Below are positions 1 to 6,452 of a stretch of DNA of 7,193 nt, one piece after another. The notes under the pieces are model-generated. The model was not told the DNA's origin. It did no database searches and saw nothing but the letters and a program-made list of their open reading frames with translations. The stretch is from Pseudomonadota bacterium (lineage in GTDB: Bacteria > Pseudomonadota > Gammaproteobacteria > Burkholderiales > Burkholderiaceae_C): contig JAEZLX010000218.1 in assembly GCA_023415035.1 (NCBI GenBank), positions 1 through 7,193 on the forward strand. The letters run 5' to 3'. How positions within the stretch are numbered: the stretch's first letter is position 1; each line of letters begins with the position of its first letter. The translations under genes and the position numbers were made by a program.

Positions 1-540
1 GCGGAACCTTGCCACTTGGTCGAGCACGCGCGTGACGTACTGGCCCGAGATGCCGTAATCCACCGTGATGTCCACGGACTCCTTGCTGAAGTCATCCACC
101 ACCGTCAGACACTTGATGCGCCGTCCATTGGACAGGCTGTCCGAGACGCAATCCATGCTCAGCACCTCGTTGATATTCCTGGCCAGTTGCAGCGGCACAC
201 GCTCCTGCGCTGGGCGTTTGACTTTGCGGCGCTTCTTCACCGTCAGGTTGGCCTGCCGGTACAGCCGATAGATGCGCTTGTGGTTCACCCCCGGAAACTG
301 CTGGCGCAGCATGTCGTGGATACGCCGGTAGCCGAATCGGCGGCGCACCAAGGCCGTTTGCCGAATCTGTTCACCCAGGGTGGCGTTGAGCTCGCTGGGC
401 TGCGGCGGGTGGCGGTAGCTGTCTCGGGATAGCCCCACAAGGCGGCAGGCGTGCCGCTCCGAGAGGTGATGCTGCTCAATCATCTGTCGGATGGCATCGC
501 GGCGCGCCTGTGGGGCTAGCGCTTTACCCCGAAGACGCTC
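1..540 (-). CDS. IS3-family transposase OrfB, N-terminal part (runs off window)
   Basis: This is the catalytic half of an IS3 transposase, normally made as an OrfAB fusion by -1 programmed frameshifting. The frame is open from 603 down to position 1 with no stop and lies in the -1 frame relative to orfA, overlapping its 3' end. Recognisable parts are the HTH_21-like N-terminal stretch (RRDAIRQMIEQHHLSERHAC, then RRRFGYRRIHDMLRQ) and the start of the rve/DDE core, SMDCVSDSLSNGR followed by LTVVDDFSKE. The first catalytic Asp is codon 151-153. A Cys takes the place of the more usual Phe in the MDFVSD motif. The second Asp and the Glu are beyond the window. The start is not defined: 540 is the approximate point where family similarity begins, and the first ATG in frame is at 483. 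No stop is seen in the visible part, but the orfA nonsense codon should prevent fusion formation. Confidence 0.82.
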
Positions 541-782
541 TTGAGGGCGTGGATGTCCAGGTGGGCCTCGGCCAGCAGTTTCTTGAGCTTGGCGTTCTCG
601 CTCTCAAGCTCGCGCAGGCGCTAGGCCTCCGAGACCTGCATGCCGCCGAACTTGGCGCGCCATTTGTAAAACGTGGCCTGGCTGAAGCCGCCGCTGCGGC
701 ACAACTCGGGGATGCCCATGCCGGCTTCGGCCTGTCGCAAGAAGCCAATGATTTGTTCGTCGCTGAACCTGCTCTTCTTCAT
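516..782 (-). pseudogene. IS3-family transposase OrfA, interrupted by an in-frame amber codon
   Basis: The frame starts MKKSRFSDEQIIGFLRQAEA and would be 88 codons ending at the TAG at 516-518. Residues 8-41 form the helix-turn-helix that recognises the IS ends (pattern ..ELCRSGGFSQATFYKW). After codon 53 there is a TAG at 621-623. The same frame then continues with a typical leucine-zipper stretch (RLRELESENAKLKKLLAEAH). In relatives the interrupted position is normally a basic or polar residue within a SEA-x-RLRELE context, so a single-base change such as AAG or CAG to TAG would explain it. ATG 782 is chosen because a GGAG lies 10 nt upstream; an in-frame ATG at 791 is the alternative. With the stop, neither full OrfA nor the OrfAB fusion can be made without suppression. 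Confidence 0.85.
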
Positions 783-824
783 GTCCGTCATTCTCCAGGG
801 TTGACGGACTTCTCTCGTTTACCG

Positions 825-850
825 TGGTACGGCTGGTGGGGGGTAGGTCA
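825..850 (-). repeat. Probable terminal inverted repeat of the IS element (outer end)
   Basis: Read on the minus strand from 850, the sequence begins TGACCTACCCCCCACCAGCC, about 40 bp upstream of the start of orfA. A terminus starting TG with a C-rich run is usual for IS3-family ends. The matching repeat would be beyond the left edge, so the exact length cannot be confirmed. Positions 851-882, between this end and the MBL gene stop, show no recognisable feature. Confidence 0.4.
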
Positions 851-882
851 CGCAGGCGCTTTCAGTGACAGGAAGTGTTCCG

Positions 883-1860
883 TCAGCGGTTGATGACGCT
901 CGCGCCCTGCAGGGCGACGGCGCCCGATTTTTCCAGTTCCTTGAGCAGATCCCGCAGCCACTCGATCTGCGCCTCTTCGTCGGTGGCATTCGCTGCCATT
1001 TGCGTGGACAGGTACGGGGTGCGCCTGACCCAAGCCAGCAGGGCATCGAAGCCGATCCGCTGCCATTCAAGCAGGCGGTACTTGATCAGGACCTTGGCCG
1101 CGTACCTCTGGTGAAGCGCGGGATCGTTGGTGAACTGCGCCAATCGGCTGCGCGCGCGCGCGATGGCAGGTTCTATGTCGGTGAACAAGGGGCCGTGGCC
1201 GGGAATCACGATCGCGGGATCCAGCGATTCGATGAGGTCGATCGTGGCGTCGACTTCGTCGAACGCGTCGATGCCTTCGAGCTCGGGAAACACCACGCCA
1301 AAGCCGTTCTGCCAGAGCGCATCCGCGGAGATCAGGACGCGGTATTCGGGCTGAAAGAGAATGACGGAATGGGGGTCATGGCCAGGTGCGGCGTGGATCT
1401 GCCACTGCAAGGGGCCCAGGCGGATTTCCGTTCCCGGCATGAGCCGCTCATCGGCGGCGAAACGAGGACAGAGCTGTCCCGTGGGTTCGTAACTCAGAGC
1501 ATTGCCATCCCACTGCTGAACAGCTTCCCATTGGCCGGGCGGGATCAAGGTTGTGCTCGAGGGATAGTGGGCCTGAAGTATGGCGTTGCCGCCGCAGTGG
1601 TCGCTGTGCAGATGGGTGTTGACGATGAGGTCGAGCTCGCGCCCGCCCAAGGCCCTTTGTAACAGTGCCAGCGTCTGGTCCTGATGACTGCCGTAGCCGG
1701 TATCGACAATGGCCGATGGCCCGTCTCCCGTGAAGACGCAGTTGTTGGCTGAGAGCCAGCCCCTTTCGAGGAATTTGAGCCCAAGAACGTCGAGTACCTG
1801 CGTCGTCTGCGACTGACCTGCCACGTTACCGTCGGGCTGCTGGCGATTCGAGGATCTCAT
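883..1860 (-). CDS. Metallo-beta-lactamase-fold metallo-hydrolase
   Basis: This is a 325-residue cytoplasmic MBL-fold hydrolase with no signal peptide visible. The metal-binding set appears complete: HxHxDH at 83-88 (THLHSDHCGG), His161 in PGHDPHS, Asp180 in ISADALW and His222 in IPGHGP. These should bind two metals, usually Zn, and activate water. The fold covers about residues 25-225. The remaining roughly 100 residues form a helical C-terminal extension (RARSRL.. to ..LKELEKSGAVAL) typical of larger MBL hydrolases rather than beta-lactamases. The ATG overlaps the TGA of the upstream fadD (ATGA, 1857-1860), and no Shine-Dalgarno is visible before it, so translation probably depends on coupling to fadD. 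The substrate is unknown. A thioester or other ester linked to acyl-CoA metabolism is an inference from the neighbour only. The C-terminus looks complete, so the IS did not truncate it. Confidence 0.9.
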   Translation of the reverse strand: MRSSNRQQPDGNVAGQSQTTQVLDVLGLKFLERGWLSANNCVFTGDGPSAIVDTGYGSHQDQTLALLQRALGGRELDLIVNTHLHSDHCGGNAILQAHYPSSTTLIPPGQWEAVQQWDGNALSYEPTGQLCPRFAADERLMPGTEIRLGPLQWQIHAAPGHDPHSVILFQPEYRVLISADALWQNGFGVVFPELEGIDAFDEVDATIDLIESLDPAIVIPGHGPLFTDIEPAIARARSRLAQFTNDPALHQRYAAKVLIKYRLLEWQRIGFDALLAWVRRTPYLSTQMAANATDEEAQIEWLRDLLKELEKSGAVALQGASVINR

Positions 1861-3551
1861 GCGGGGCTGCGCAGGGCGCGGCGCAGGATCTTGCCCACGT
1901 TGGTCTTGGGCAGTTCGTCACGGAACTCGATGACCTTGGGCCGTTTGTAGCCGGTGAGGTTCTCGTGGCAGTAGCGGGCAACGTCCTCCTCGCGCAGGGT
2001 GGGGTCGCTGCGAACGACAAACAGCTTGACCGCCTCGCCCTGGTGTTCGTCCGGAATACCGATCGCGGCGCATTCCAGCACACCGGGGCACAGAGAGACC
2101 ACGTTTTCCAGCTCGGTGGGGAAGACGTTGAAGCCCGATACGAGGATCATGTCCTTCTTCCGGTCGACGATGCGGATGTAGCCGCGCTCGTCCATGACGC
2201 CGATGTCTCCGGTGCGCATGTAGCCGTCCGCGGTGAACGCGGCCGCGGTTTCTTCGGGCTGGTTGTGATAGCCGCTCATGACGTTCGGGCCCTTGATGCA
2301 GATCTCGCCGGTGGCGCCAAGGGGCAATGACAGGCCGTCTTCGTCCTTGATCGCGATGTCGATGCCGGGCAGGGGCATGCCAATGGTGCCGCTGAAGGTG
2401 GTCGCGGTGACCGGGTTGTTGGTGCCGATGGCGCACGTTTCGCTCATGCCCCAGCCCTCGACCATGGGGCAGCCGGTGGTGGCCAGCCACTGGCGGGCCG
2501 TGCCCTCGGAAGCGGCCATGCCTCCGGCCTGGCTCAGGACGAGCGAGGAAAAATCGACCTGCCGGAAACGCGGATGCTGCAGCAGGGCGTTGTACAGGGT
2601 GTTGACGGCCGGCAGAAGATGGAAAGGGCGTTGCTTCAGGGTTTCGACAAACCGGTCGACGTCGCGGGGATTGGGCACCAGGGTCATGTGCGCGCCCCAG
2701 CGGATCGTGAGCAGGCCGAGTGTCAGGGCGAAGATGTGGTAGAGAGGCAGCGCGGTGATGGCGTTGACCTTGCGGATGTCTCCGACCTTGGTGACGGCGG
2801 GCGAGAACCACGCCTCGGCCTGCAGTATGGCCGCGATGATGTTGCGGTGGGTAAGGACGGCTCCCTTGGAGAGGCCTGTGGTGCCGCCCGTGTACTGGAG
2901 GAAGGCGACCGAGTGGCCGTCGGTTTGCGGGCGCGTGAGGCGCATGGAATCGCCCTGGTCGAGTGCCTTTCGGAAGGGAACGATGGTGCGGCGGCCATGA
3001 GGGCCTTCGAACGGCAGCTTGAAGGGGGGCACCATCTTGGCGAGATGCCGGACGGCAAAGGTGATCCAGCGTCCGTACCAGACGCCGAGGAGGTCACCCA
3101 TGCTGGCGAGGACCACGTGCCTGACGGCGGTCTGGTCGATCACTTCCGAAAGCGTGGCGGCGAAGTTCTCGAGGACGATGATGGCTTCTGCGCCCGAGTC
3201 CCTGAGCTGGTGTTCGAGTTCGCGGGCTGTGTACAAAGGGTTGACGTTGACCACGGTGTAACCAGCCCGCAGTATGGCGGCCATGGAGACCAGGAACTGC
3301 GGAATGTTGGGCAGCATGACCGCGACGCGGGCGCCGGGTTGAAGACCGCTGGCCTGCAGCCAGGCACCGAGGGCGGTGCTGAGCCGATCCAGCTCGCCGT
3401 AGCTCATCCAGCGGTCCATGCACACGCTCACGGGGGCGGCGGCGTGTTGCCGGAAGGACTCTTCGAACAGGGCGCCCAGATCGGGGTAGCGATCGGGGTC
3501 GATGTCAGGGGGAACGCCTTCGGGATAGTGCTGCAGCCAGGGTCGGGTCAT
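1857..3551 (-). CDS. fadD: Long-chain fatty-acid--CoA ligase (FadD-type)
   Basis: The product (564 aa) activates fatty acids through an acyl-AMP intermediate to acyl-CoA for beta-oxidation, probably at the inner membrane face. It follows E. coli FadD (561 aa, recalled) along its whole length, including the start (MTRPWLQHYPEGVPPDIDPD) and VNVNPLYTARELEHQL at 101-116. ANL-superfamily motifs are complete: P-loop YTGGTTGLSKGA at 220-231, ALPLYHIFAL at 267-276, GWGMSET at 366-372, TGD with Asp449, the FACS motif ending RIVDRKKDMI (460-469), and the catalytic Lys554 in NVGKILRR. ATG 3551 is chosen because the FadD alignment begins there. The frame stays open upstream to about 4589, but that part lies antisense to the lipase gene. 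No good Shine-Dalgarno precedes 3551, and a CTG 18 bp upstream with AAGG before it is a remote alternative. The gene is first in an operon with the MBL hydrolase and is divergent from the lipase-like gene. Confidence 0.95.
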   Translation of the reverse strand: MTRPWLQHYPEGVPPDIDPDRYPDLGALFEESFRQHAAAPVSVCMDRWMSYGELDRLSTALGAWLQASGLQPGARVAVMLPNIPQFLVSMAAILRAGYTVVNVNPLYTARELEHQLRDSGAEAIIVLENFAATLSEVIDQTAVRHVVLASMGDLLGVWYGRWITFAVRHLAKMVPPFKLPFEGPHGRRTIVPFRKALDQGDSMRLTRPQTDGHSVAFLQYTGGTTGLSKGAVLTHRNIIAAILQAEAWFSPAVTKVGDIRKVNAITALPLYHIFALTLGLLTIRWGAHMTLVPNPRDVDRFVETLKQRPFHLLPAVNTLYNALLQHPRFRQVDFSSLVLSQAGGMAASEGTARQWLATTGCPMVEGWGMSETCAIGTNNPVTATTFSGTIGMPLPGIDIAIKDEDGLSLPLGATGEICIKGPNVMSGYHNQPEETAAAFTADGYMRTGDIGVMDERGYIRIVDRKKDMILVSGFNVFPTELENVVSLCPGVLECAAIGIPDEHQGEAVKLFVVRSDPTLREEDVARYCHENLTGYKRPKVIEFRDELPKTNVGKILRRALRSPA

Positions 3552-3704
3552 GGTCGGTATGAGCAGTGAACTGCCTTGATTCTGCGTGCCTGTGGTTTGT
3601 GTTGAACAGCGGGGCAGCCCTAGGTGGTGTCGCGCGGGGCACATACGGGCTGGAGGCTGCCGTGGCGACAATGGGCGCGGGGATGTGTGTGCGATAGTGC
3701 TGGC
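3552..3704. promoter_or_regulatory. Divergent intergenic region, fadD / lipase-like gene
   Basis: This 153-bp gap separates the divergent starts of fadD and the alpha/beta hydrolase and must hold promoters for both unless transcription enters from elsewhere. I cannot point to a convincing -35/-10 pair. On the minus strand, TTGTCG about 18 bp from TATGTG-like sequence is only a weak candidate. No clear FadR- or PsrA-like palindrome was seen. If the lipase start is really the GTG at 3624, the gap shrinks to about 72 bp. Confidence 0.4.
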
Positions 3705-4646
3705 ATGCGCGAAAAGAAGCGGAGGATACCGATTGGATGGCGCCTTGCACACGGGCAGCGCTGTCTTCTGGCCGTCTGGCTGGTGGTGCTGACGGGGTGC
3801 CTGTGGCTGATGTGGCACGAGATGGGCGTGCCTTGGTCCTGGCTGGGAGCAGCCGTGTTGCTGGGGGGGCATGCAAGCGCGCTGGCGCTGGAGCTGTGCT
3901 GCGCCCGCTTGGTGCAGGGTGCGGACGCGGCGCCGCGGCCGACGTGGCGCGGACTGGGCCGGGCCTGGTGGGTGGAGTTGCGCTGGTCGCTGCGGGTGTT
4001 CGTGTGGCAGCAGCCCTTTGTATGGAGGCGGCATCCAGACCCGACAGAAACGGTGCGAGGTGCGCGTGCGGTGGTGCTGGTGCACGGCTTTTTGTGCAAC
4101 CGGGGGTTCTGGCTGCCATGGCTGGAGCGTCTGTCCGCCCGGCAGCTGCCTTATGCGACCGTGAGCCTGGAGCCGGTGTTCGGCGGCATTGATGCCTATG
4201 TGGCGCAGGTGGAAGAGGCGGTGAGCCGGGCCGAGGGCCTGACGGGGATGGCGCCCGTGCTGGTGGGGCACAGCATGGGCGGGCTGGCGATCCGTGCCTG
4301 GATGGCTGCCACACCGGATGCCCCGCTGCGCGTGGCTCATGTGGTGACGATTGGGACACCCCATCGGGGCACGTGGCTGGCGCGCTGGAGCCGGGCAGTC
4401 AACGGTCGCCAGATGCGGGAGGGAAGCCGCTGGCTGCGGGCCCTGGAACAGCGAGAGCGCGATCAGCGCCCGGTCGGCACATATGCGGGGTTCACCTGCT
4501 GGCGCAGCAATGCCGATAACGTGGTGTTCCCGCCGGCGAATGCCACGCTGCCGGATGCGGATGACCGGCAGCTGAGCGATGTGCCCCATGTCGGGCTGGC
4601 TTTCGAGCCCGCGGTGCTGGAAGATGTGCTGGCCCGGCTGCGGTAG
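3705..4646 (+). CDS. Membrane-anchored alpha/beta hydrolase (lipase/esterase-like)
   Basis: The 313-residue protein has a basic N-terminus (MREKKRRIPIGWRLAHGQR). Two hydrophobic segments follow, at about 21-37 and 44-66, suggesting an inner-membrane hairpin or anchor. The catalytic part begins near 120: VVLVHGFLCNRGFW (oxyanion-side HG at 127-128), the nucleophile elbow VGHSMGG with Ser190, VTIGTPHRGTWLA at 214-226, and a probable triad completed by Asp271 (SNADNVVFP) and His295 (VPHVGLAF). This is the pattern of triacylglycerol-lipase/PGAP1-like hydrolases. The substrate is unknown; a lipid or ester substrate is inferred. ATG 3705 is preferred because it gives a normal basic N-terminus, though no clear Shine-Dalgarno precedes it; a GTG at 3624 would add 27 residues. 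The gene diverges from fadD, so it could feed fatty acids to it. Its stop lies inside a strong hairpin and it converges with hpd. Confidence 0.88.
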   Translation: MREKKRRIPIGWRLAHGQRCLLAVWLVVLTGCLWLMWHEMGVPWSWLGAAVLLGGHASALALELCCARLVQGADAAPRPTWRGLGRAWWVELRWSLRVFVWQQPFVWRRHPDPTETVRGARAVVLVHGFLCNRGFWLPWLERLSARQLPYATVSLEPVFGGIDAYVAQVEEAVSRAEGLTGMAPVLVGHSMGGLAIRAWMAATPDAPLRVAHVVTIGTPHRGTWLARWSRAVNGRQMREGSRWLRALEQRERDQRPVGTYAGFTCWRSNADNVVFPPANATLPDADDRQLSDVPHVGLAFEPAVLEDVLARLR

Positions 4647-4653
4647 CCGGGCC
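4631..4653. terminator. GC-rich hairpin between convergent lipase-like gene and hpd
   Basis: A perfect inverted repeat GGCCCGGCT / AGCCGGGCC (9-bp arms at 4631-4639 and 4645-4653) encloses a 5-nt loop, GCGGT. The last two codons and the TAG stop (4644-4646) of the lipase-like gene are within it. It lies 12 bp before the hpd stop codon on the opposite strand. There is no T-run on either side, so it is not a textbook intrinsic terminator. A symmetric hairpin exactly between two converging genes still suggests a bidirectional transcription stop or mRNA 3'-end protection. Confidence 0.55.
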
Positions 4654-4664
4654 GGGAGGACTGA

Positions 4665-5777
4665 TCAGGCCGTGGTCTGGAGCACACCTCGGCGCATCTG
4701 GTCGAGCTCCATGGTCTCGAACAGCGCCTTGAAGTTGCCTTCGCCAAAGCCCAGGTTGCCCTTGCGCTGGATGAACTCGAAGAAGATCGGTCCGAGCTGG
4801 TTCTCGCTGAAGATCTGCAGCAGCAGTTCGCCCGGCTGGCCGTCGACGAGGATGTTGCGCTGCTTCAGGCCTTCGAGGTCCTCGCCATGGTTGGGGATGC
4901 GCTTGGGCAGCAGCTCGTAGTAGGTCTCGCTGGTGGTGAGCAGCCGGATGCCGTTCATCTGCAGCGCATCGACCGTGTCATAGAGGTTGGTCGAACCCAG
5001 CGCGATGTGCTGGATGCCCTCGCCGCGGTACATCTCCAGGTACTCCTGGATCTGGCCGGCCTTGTCGTTGCCTTCCTCGTTGATCGGGATGCGGATCTTG
5101 CCGCAGGGGCTGGTCATGGCCTTGCTCTTGACGCCGGTGGCCTGGCCCTCGATGTCGAAGTAGCGGACTTCGCGGAAGTTGAACAGGCGCTCGTAGAACT
5201 CGGCCCACTCCTGCATGCGGCCACGATGGACGTTGTGCGTCAGGTGGTCGATGTAGGTCAGGCCGTGGCCCTCGGGGTTGAGCTCGGCGCCGGGCAGCGG
5301 GTAGAAGTCGACGTCATAGAAGCCGATGTTGCCGATGTCCCCGTCCTTGGCGCCGTTCTTGCCGCGCCAGCGGTCCACGAGATAGATCAGCGAGTCGCCG
5401 ATGCCCTTGATGGCGGGGATGTTCAGCTCGCCGGGACCGGCCTGGTTGGCATAGCCCCAGGCGCCCAGCGAGATGGCGCGCTCGTAGGCGGCCTTGGCGT
5501 CCTGCACGCGGAAGGCGATGGCGCAGATGCTGGGGCCGTGCAGGCGGGCAAAACGCTGGGCGAAGGAGTCGGGTTCCGCGTTGATGATGAAGTTGATATC
5601 GCCCTGGCGGTACAGCGTCACGTTCTTGTGGCGGTGCTTGGCGACGGCCTTGAAGCCCATGCGCTCGAAGAGCTGGCCCATCGCGACCGGATCGGGTGCG
5701 GCGTATTCGATGAACTCGAAGCCGTCGGTACCCATGGGGTTGTCCCAGGTCTGGAATGCGGGAGCGGTGGTGTTCAT
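4665..5777 (-). CDS. hpd: 4-hydroxyphenylpyruvate dioxygenase
   Basis: HPPD is a cytoplasmic non-haem Fe(II) enzyme that converts 4-hydroxyphenylpyruvate plus O2 to homogentisate and CO2, the second step of tyrosine (and hence phenylalanine) breakdown. The 370-residue product has the two vicinal-oxygen-chelate halves: an N-terminal domain from about 18-140 and the catalytic one from about 172-355. The iron ligands fit the family pattern: His178 in YIDHLTHNVHRGRM, His257 in GEGIQHIALGS, and Glu334 in GPIFFEFIQRKG. The C-terminal GFGEGNFKALFE signature is at 343-354, and its helix closes the active site. ATG 5777 is chosen over an open frame extending to 5948 because AGGAG (5785-5789) sits 7 nt upstream and the protein start (MNTTAPAFQTWDNPMGTDGF) is typical. 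No homogentisate dioxygenase gene is adjacent, so the next pathway step must be encoded elsewhere. The gene is divergent from an Lrp/AsnC regulator that is a likely controller. Confidence 0.96.
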   Translation of the reverse strand: MNTTAPAFQTWDNPMGTDGFEFIEYAAPDPVAMGQLFERMGFKAVAKHRHKNVTLYRQGDINFIINAEPDSFAQRFARLHGPSICAIAFRVQDAKAAYERAISLGAWGYANQAGPGELNIPAIKGIGDSLIYLVDRWRGKNGAKDGDIGNIGFYDVDFYPLPGAELNPEGHGLTYIDHLTHNVHRGRMQEWAEFYERLFNFREVRYFDIEGQATGVKSKAMTSPCGKIRIPINEEGNDKAGQIQEYLEMYRGEGIQHIALGSTNLYDTVDALQMNGIRLLTTSETYYELLPKRIPNHGEDLEGLKQRNILVDGQPGELLLQIFSENQLGPIFFEFIQRKGNLGFGEGNFKALFETMELDQMRRGVLQTTA

Positions 5778-5784
5778 TGGTGGT

Positions 5785-5789
5785 CTCCT
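5785..5789 (-). promoter_or_regulatory. Ribosome binding site of hpd
   Basis: AGGAG on the minus strand, 7 nt before ATG 5777. It is the clearest Shine-Dalgarno in the window and decides the hpd start against the longer open frame. Confidence 0.75.
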
Positions 5790-5903
5790 GATGTGGCGGT
5801 GCACGGCGTCACCGGTCGTCGGGAGGCCGGGAGCGCGCGTCGGACAACTGTATCGGCGCAGGATGTCACGATTGCTGCGTTTCGGGGCGTGCCGTTGGTC
5901 TTG

Positions 5904-5922
5904 TTTGCAGAAAACGTGCAAA
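5904..5922. repeat. Dyad TTTGCA-N7-TGCAAA, candidate regulator operator
   Basis: Perfect 6-bp arms are separated by GAAAACG and end 9 bp before the regulator ATG. Lrp/AsnC proteins bind imperfect dyads of about 13-19 bp with an AT-rich centre, often in helically phased sets near their own start. A further direct TGCAAA begins 16 bp after the right arm begins. Assignment as an autoregulatory or hpd operator is an inference from position and symmetry. Confidence 0.4.
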
Positions 5923-5931
5923 ATCCCGGCT

Positions 5932-6405
5932 ATGCAAACACTGGACAAGCTGGATCGACATATTCTGCGCAGTCTTCAGGCAAATGGGCGCGTGACCTAC
6001 GACCAGATCGCCGACGAGGTGGGCCTGTCGCCCAGCGCGGTGCTGCGGCGGGTGCGCCGGCTGGAGGAGTCTGGTGTGATCGACCGCTATGTGGCGCTGG
6101 TCAAGCCCGCGGCGGTGGGGTTGGGCCTGACGGCCTATGTCAACGTGCGGCTGGAAAAGCACACGGGTGCGGCCAAGCGCAATCCGATGGACGAGTTCCG
6201 GGCGGCCGTGATGGCCTGGCCGGAGGTGGTGGAGTGTGTGGCGCTGACGGGCGAGATGGATTACCTGCTGTGCCTGGTGGTCGCCGACATGGCAGCCTAC
6301 TCGCGTTTCATGATGGATACTCTGCTGCGGCACCCGAGCGTGCAGGACTGCAAGACCAGCTTCGTCATGGACAAGGTCAAGAGCACGACGGTGCTGCCCT
6401 TGTGA
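5932..6405 (+). CDS. Lrp/AsnC-family transcriptional regulator
   Basis: The protein (157 aa) has the usual family size and layout. An N-terminal winged helix-turn-helix (about 5-60) starts LDKLDRHILRSLQANGRVTY, with the recognition region VGLSPSAVLRRVRRLEESGV at 30-49. A C-terminal RAM/effector domain (about 65-145) contains the ECVALTGEMDYLL motif at 101-113 that forms the amino-acid-binding dimer interface. Family members form octamers or higher assemblies and respond to amino acids. Here the divergent partner is hpd, so tyrosine, phenylalanine or a keto acid is a plausible effector, and activation or repression of hpd is plausible; both are inferred. ATG 5932 gives the canonical family N-terminus, although the frame is open upstream to 5494 antisense to hpd. 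It ends 82 bp before the GNAT gene, which has its own promoter. Confidence 0.93.
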   Translation: MQTLDKLDRHILRSLQANGRVTYDQIADEVGLSPSAVLRRVRRLEESGVIDRYVALVKPAAVGLGLTAYVNVRLEKHTGAAKRNPMDEFRAAVMAWPEVVECVALTGEMDYLLCLVVADMAAYSRFMMDTLLRHPSVQDCKTSFVMDKVKSTTVLPL

Positions 6406-6452
6406 CGGATGGGCTTGGGCAGTCGGGCGGCGCGGGCATCCGCCAGACGGTG
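6406..6452. other. Short gap after the Lrp-family regulator, no clear terminator
   Basis: The 47 bp between the regulator stop and the GNAT promoter are GC-rich. They contain only a weak possible stem (GGCGG ... CCGCC around 6426-6444) with no T-run. Some read-through from the regulator gene into the GNAT gene is therefore possible. Confidence 0.3.

Larger units (their letters stand above)
1..850 (-). mobile_element. IS3-family insertion sequence, orfA-side part (truncated by window edge)
   Basis: Two overlapping minus-strand frames have the standard IS3 layout: a short orfA with helix-turn-helix and leucine zipper, then orfB in the -1 frame with the start of a DDE integrase core. The element continues past position 1, so its other end, the rest of orfB and any target duplication are not visible. 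The outer end is placed near 850 because the reverse complement from there starts TGACCTACCCCCC, which resembles an IS3-type terminal repeat starting TG. This boundary is inferred, since the partner repeat is outside the window. The orfA style suggests the IS407 or a related subgroup, recalled from family appearance. The element sits 32 bp beyond the stop codon of the MBL hydrolase gene and transcribes away from it in the same direction. Confidence 0.85.
5778..5931. promoter_or_regulatory. Divergent regulatory region, hpd / Lrp-family regulator
   Basis: This 154-bp gap between hpd and the regulator gene is where a neighbouring Lrp/AsnC protein would be expected to bind. The regulator-proximal part is AT-richer than its surroundings and carries a dyad TTTGCA (5904-5909), a 7-bp spacer, then TGCAAA (5917-5922). 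A third copy of TGCAAA overlaps the regulator start codon (5933-5938). I found no convincing -35/-10 pair for either gene by eye. The regulator has no obvious Shine-Dalgarno in the 20 nt before its ATG. Confidence 0.5.

Noticed and set aside
1150..1162. CG dinucleotide run that might be a slippage/phase-variation tract
   Set aside because: It is a short run encoding Ala-Arg codons (IARARSRL) inside the MBL gene in ordinary high-GC codon use; the frame is intact and nothing suggests switching.
865..1662. Plus-strand 265-codon open frame
   Set aside because: Antisense shadow of the MBL hydrolase, whose metal-binding motifs on the minus strand are clear.
2574..3569. Plus-strand 331-codon open frame
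   Set aside because: Antisense shadow of fadD, with no family features.
3792..3803. Lipobox-like LTGC in the hydrolase N-terminus (residues 29-32)
   Set aside because: The residues after the Cys (LWLMW) stay hydrophobic and a second hydrophobic segment follows, which fits membrane spans better than a cleaved lipoprotein signal. A lipoprotein remains a minor possibility.
3552..4589. Upstream extension of the fadD frame (would give a 910-residue protein)
   Set aside because: The extra 346 residues are low-complexity Pro/Arg/His/Ala-rich sequence antisense to the lipase-like gene. FadD family similarity begins at ATG 3551.
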